From: Girardinichthys multiradiatus
Lineage: Eukaryota; Chordata; Actinopteri; Cyprinodontiformes; Goodeidae
Reading direction: 5' to 3'
NCBI RefSeq assembly: GCF_021462225.1
Contig: NC_061800.1
Span: 1,612,001-1,676,000 of the forward strand
Length of the DNA stretch: 64,000 nucleotides
Numbering within the stretch: the stretch's first letter is position 1; every line of letters starts with the position of its first letter. The position numbers and the translations under genes were made by a program. Of this stretch, positions 43,501-49,500 are shown in pieces. The notes under the pieces are model-generated. The model did no database searches. It saw only the letters and a list, made by a program, of their open reading frames with translations, and was not told the origin of the DNA.

Positions 43501-46500
43501 ACAAGAGGAGGTAAGGTATAGGTCAGTCTTGTCTCATACTGATGCAGTCCAGAAAACATCCTCTGTTTGTTCAGTCTACATCCTTTTTTCCTGACAGCTT
43601 TTCTGCTCATTTTGTTTTTCTTTCCAGCCGAACACTCTTTAGCGCCATCTGTAAAAGCTTTTTCAGCACCATCATTGATCAGGCTCCTTTTGCTGTAGAG
43701 GATTTAATGAAAGAGGTGAAAACAGCTGAGGTCTCAGACTCGGATTCAAGGCGGGAGTCTAAGGAAGATGAGGACAAACAGGAGGAAGATAACAGAAAGA
43801 GCAGAGCAGTCAGTAAGGACGGAGCTGAGAAGCAGATCAACGGTACATCCTCACACAGCAGCACACACTTAGAACCTTTACTGGGTTTTTACTGATGTGA
43901 GTTGTACCACCTGAACTCGTTGCTTGTAGGGAGTCATTTGAAGACAGAAGAAGAGAGTGATGATGAGCTGCTTCATTTGGATGACTCTGACACTGAACTG
44001 CCAGATGAAGATGTTGGACCAGTTCTACAGGTGAATATCTCTTTCTCTATAGAGATCATTCCCTTTATTCTATGACTGTATGAATTGAAGGGCAGTTAAA
44101 GCAGTAATAAGTTCTACATCACACTGTTGATTTGATCTGATCATTAACTCTAATAGCAGACATGCAGTCAGGGCTGACAGATCAGCTGCTTGTTTTGTTG
44201 TTTAGACATGAATGTGCTTCATATTAGAGGAGTACATCAGAACTTGATGTTCCCGTAAATGAGTTCTGATAAAGTTTAACAGGTGAAGTTCCTCGTGGCA
44301 GCTCACTGAGCTGCTAATCTGCCAGTGGACCCCTCTGAGATTTGTCCTATTATTAATTTCAGCTTCTTAGAAATATTTAAAGCTGCTTAACCACCTTCAG
44401 TCAGTTACCAGCTTGTGCATGTCAATATTTGTGATACGTTAACACTTAATCACTTGATCTTTTTCTTACCACTCATTTGCAATCATTTGTCCAATTGATG
44501 ATCTGCAGACATATCAACACACCTCAGTACATTATTCTGTTTTCACCATTTCTATGAACAGATGTTTGCTTTAAACACATCTGTGTTTGAACTCTACTGT
44601 GTGCTGAGAATGGATTGAATGGCTTTGATCTGTATTTGGTACCATTTTTTGACTAAACTGCATTAATAAGGTCTACTTTGCAGTCTCCTTGTTAAAAATT
44701 AAAGCATCCAAATGTAATTCATTTCTGCTTCTTGTCTAGAAGGGCTTTCAGGGATCAAATTTAGGATGTGAACCTGGTAACATATTTAATTATCTTTCAG
44801 ATACTGATTTTAAAAATACTGATAACTATAGTTGGAATTTTTAACAATGTTACCCTACTTTGTTTTGTGTAATATGGAACTGGCTGATCCTTCAGAGTCA
44901 GACTGCAGTGATGTGAACAAACACTTTCTCCTGTCTCAGTATTTTAATGGATGATGAGATTCTAACATGTGTTGGTGTGCTTTTTTAGTTTGACTATGTT
45001 GCTCTGGCAGACAAGCTGTTTAAGCTGGCAAGTCGGAGCAGCACACCCGGCCATAACAGACAGAAACTCTACAAAGTCATCAAAGTGTGAGTAGAAGCCC
45101 ATAAAACAAACCAGAGCAGTTAAACAGCACCTAACTCACAAAGACAAAAAACATGTCATGTTTTTTAGCTAAACCTTTACAGATTTCCTCCATAGCATTG
45201 AAGAGTTCTTTCCTGAAATATGTTTTTGTACATATTGGGTTTGTAACCTAAATCTTAGGCATATATTTTTCTTTACTGGCATTTTTTGATCTAAAACATA
45301 TTCTTTTTGCATCTTTGTGTCATAAATGGTTTTAATCTAGCGCTAGCTTTTAGCCTAGCATGGCTTCTCTGTCTCTCGATCCGTCAGATACCTTCCTTGA
45401 TTATAACAATGTTATTTCTTTGTGTAGGGACACGTGTTGAGTATTACCTGATAGCTTACACTTTACCATTTATAGTCTAAGCTCATTTGAAATGTCCTGT
45501 GGTGTTATGTAGTGTTTTGGTAGTTTTGGAGGCGAAGCTGGGGGAGGTTGAAGCTCAACCGAGAGTAGTAAAGTGCTTCCAGGGGCAACATAAACTCCAG
45601 GCTTCCTTAATATAGGGAGATGGTAATGAATGAATGTTAATGTAGTGTCTTAGTTTGCCAAAACGATGTCGGTTTCTCAGGTCTCATCTCACATCTGACC
45701 AGTGATGGCATGTTGTCGTTCAAGCACTTGTTTTCTAGGTGATATCTGGAAAAAATGATGGGTTCCACACCTAATAGTAGTGTTGTAATGCTACACAGAA
45801 ATCACGGGTCGGTACATAAGTTTGTTTTAAAGTCATGGCCGGTGCATGTTAAGTATGTTTACATAAAGAGAAACAAACCAAAATGTAGAATGAATCCAGA
45901 CTGGTTACGTTTTTTGACAATATTTAGATTTTATTTTGTAGAGTTTCAAGAAGCGGCTTGTATCTGAACTGCTTTGTGATATGATGGTTTTTACATATGG
46001 ATGTTGTGCCTGCAGGATATAGTTTATCTTAAACTGATACGCATTTCTTTTTTTTTTTTTCCTTTATTCTGTGTTGTTTCTCTTAGGCTGCGAGATCTCA
46101 GTGAAGGTAAGAGGCTGAGTTTCCTTTTTTTGCTTCCATAAAAGGGTTCTCAGAATCTCTTTTTGACTGAGGTTACACTGTCCTACCTTTAACTTTCTAC
46201 TCCCAGGCACATTTCCACAGGATGAATATCCAGAGGAGGTTTCCACAGATGAGGATGATGATATGTTTGGCAGTAGGAAGAGGATGAAGAGAGCAGCTCG
46301 CAGGAATGAGGAAGGGAAACCAGCAGAGAAGATGCGCAAAGCTGACACTGGTTAGTTTTTCTGTTTTAAAGGCGTTGTAACTTTCTCGTTATCCATTTTC
46401 ATCGTCCCATTCCAGTTCTTCTGTTCCAGATACAAATCCAAGTCCCTGGATATATATTGAGTCAAAGCCAATATTATTTTTAATGTCATGAAATCTTGTA

Positions 46501-49500
46501 TATACTTGAAATTAGCAGCTTTTAAGTTGAATAAAACAAACAAATTACATGACATATGTAACATCATCCTAGTCTTAAGAATTCTCCTGTTTTCTTCATC
46601 TGTCCTGTGTGAAACAGAAACTCACTGTTGATGCATCCTCTTAGAGTTCAGCTATTTCCAATCTCACCATTCCAACAGGCACAGGCATCATGTATGCTGG
46701 ATGAGACACCAGTGCCGCCTTAGTGCTGTTCTCTGATGAAAGTTGATTCACGTTGAGCAGCAGTGATGGCCGCCGAAGATGTTGGAGAGGAGAGCGCTAT
46801 GCATCAGCCAGACAAGCCTTTAGTAGTGGTGGTGTTACAGCCCAGACCTAATTTCATCTTCATGGACGACAATGCTCCAGCTCATCCTGGTTGCATCATT
46901 GTGGAATGGCTGCTGGAGATTGGGGTACCTGGAATGGAGTGACCTGCACTTTCCCCAGACCTGAATCCCATAGAAAACCTACAGGATCAGCTGAGTCACC
47001 ATCTAGAGGCTTGTAGCTCTGTACCCCAGAACCTCAATGACCTGAGAGCTGTCCTTCAAGAAGAGTGGGATGCCATGCCTTAGTAGGCAATAATGCTGCG
47101 TTCCATTAACTTTGCAAATGTGAACTGGGATGTCGGAGTTTACGTCACCTCCGAGTTGTAACGTTCCAGTTTTCATGCGTATTGCTAACAACTGTTACAG
47201 CAGTCTTACAACAATAGCAATGACAATAATGCTGTTTTATGCGTTATCTCCTGCATATAAACAGTGTTAAAACATCTCATTTCATACCCTGAGAAGTAGT
47301 ATGCATACGAATGACTAAATGTTACATAAATAGTAGAGTAACAAACAGTCACTGTAAGAATGTCTCACTAATATGTAATGTGGGGATTTACATGGAAAAT
47401 GCACATTTTAGATGGCTAATAGTGAACATAATAACTATCAATGTGTCAATGTTATGCTAACTGTGCTATTTTTGCCAACCACTTTCATGATTTCAGCCTT
47501 AGAGTAAAATCAAAGGTTCAACAGTGAGCGCAAATAACCCAATGTGAAGGCCCACCAGCTTCATCGGCGGTTATTTCCAGCCATTAGAAAACTTCTTTCC
47601 GTGCTGGATCGATGCCAGACCTCTGTTTTTTTCTGCTTGTTAAGAACTCCAGCAGCAGAAATGATGTCCTTGTCTATGACTGACGCAGTGCTAGTACTGG
47701 CTGCAGACCTGTCATTTTGCTCCTTGCTATTAGTGGAATGACCGTTACCTGATTTGTGCTTAGCATCTACCGGGAAGAGCCCCATGATCTGACACCGTTT
47801 ATACTCACCCTTCGAAGCTGACATAATTTTAGAAAGCTTTACCATTAGGGGTCGCACAGGGTCATAGGGTGAAAGGAAGCACCAAGACTCAGCCCATGCG
47901 CAGTTGCCAGCATAAAATCCACATTAAGAGGGAGCACAGATGTCAGTCAAAGGGCAGATATGTTCATTTTTTTATGAGCGTATCGGCCTAATTACAGCGT
48001 GACGGTGACAACGTTTAGTGTAGCATGCTGTGATTAGGCTGGCGAGAACCCTGCATCACTGCATGCTATGACTTAAATGCCCTACTTTCATGATATAATA
48101 CTACTTCTTTAACATGATGACATGTCAAGGAATCTTGAGTTGGTGAATGCAAAGTTTAAAGCAAGTTTCTATTGACATACCACCAACATTGCAATGCTGT
48201 TGCTTCATGCCTTAAAGGAATTCTGTTTCTGCTTTTTCAGGGGGAAAAGGGGAGGCACTCGGTACAAAACCTGTTGATGTGCTTGTTAAAAATGAAAAGA
48301 TGAAGAAAAAGAAGAAGAAGAAAACTGAGAGCCATGAGAGTGACGCAGACCCAAAATCTGTGGATTGTTTAGAAGATTCGGTAAAACAAAGACCACTTCA
48401 ATGCTCCACTTTAGAGCCTCCATTAGAAACACAGCTCCAGCATTCAGTTGGAAGAAAGCTTCAAGCAGAATCCTGCACCACTGGTAGTAAAACGCAGTTA
48501 AGAAAGGAAAAAGGACACTTTACCTCTGAACCTGTGGTAACAGAAAGAGAGGAGCAGCAGCAAACATCTGCTAAGTCAAATACATCCTCTGAAACGCCAG
48601 CTCCAGTCCCTGGGAAGAAGACAAAGGGCCTGAAAGCTGAAGCTGAAACAGGCCTCTTACCTGTGAGCAGTGAGGCATCAGGAGACAGATGTCCTGCAGC
48701 ATTGGCTGAGGCTAGTGCTCCAACTTCTGCCAAGAACAAAAAGAAGCATGGGAAGGTTGAGGCCAAGCTTGGATGTGACCTGCCAATGAATGATGTGAGC
48801 ATAACAACAGAGGTCAAACCAGCAGGCTCTGATGATGCATCAGGAGATGATCTAAACCCTAAACTCAAAAAGATTCCTGACACTGCAGTTTCAGCCAAAA
48901 AGATGCACAAGAAGATTCAGAAGATCCAAGAGGAACAAAAGGTTGTGACTGACACAGCTGTGGTCAGTTCAGGATCCACTGATGGTGAAATCAAATCTGA
49001 GGTGCATCATAAAAAGATTACAAAGAAGAAGGGCAAGGGGGAAGTGAACACTGACCAGAACAAAACCAATCAGACAATCTCTGACTTCCTACCTGCAGGG
49101 GAATGCACTCCAACACCTGTGAAAAGGAAAAACAACCAGAAAGGAGAAAAGATGACTGATGTGTCAGAAAGTCCTCAGCTGAATGCTGGAAAAACACAAC
49201 AAATGCAGAAAAACACAAAGACTCTGAATTTGGCAGCTGACCAGATGAATGAGGTTGGGGAAAGCAGTGCAGATCCAGAGCAACCATTAGTCGAAGCTGA
49301 GGTGATCAGGTCTTCTGAGAAAGCAGCTAAGAAGAGGAGGAGGAAGATCCCTGTGGAATTTGAGTTTGAGGCAGATGACTTGGAAGGAACCACTGGAGTC
49401 AGAAGCATCACTGAAGCAAAGTGCATGACCAAGAAAACCAAACTGAACAATGTGAGTATGTAAGATCAACTTTATTTATATAGCACCTTTCACAGATGAA

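Noticed and set aside
43542..43627. In-frame upstream extension of rrp1b exon 8
   Set aside because: The open frame begins in intron 7, and a clear tttccag acceptor at 43627 restores the conserved reading frame from exon 7.
48461..49469. Minus-strand open frames of 60-149 codons
   Set aside because: They are antisense to rrp1b exon 13, whose frame is supported by splice phases and flanking conserved exons.
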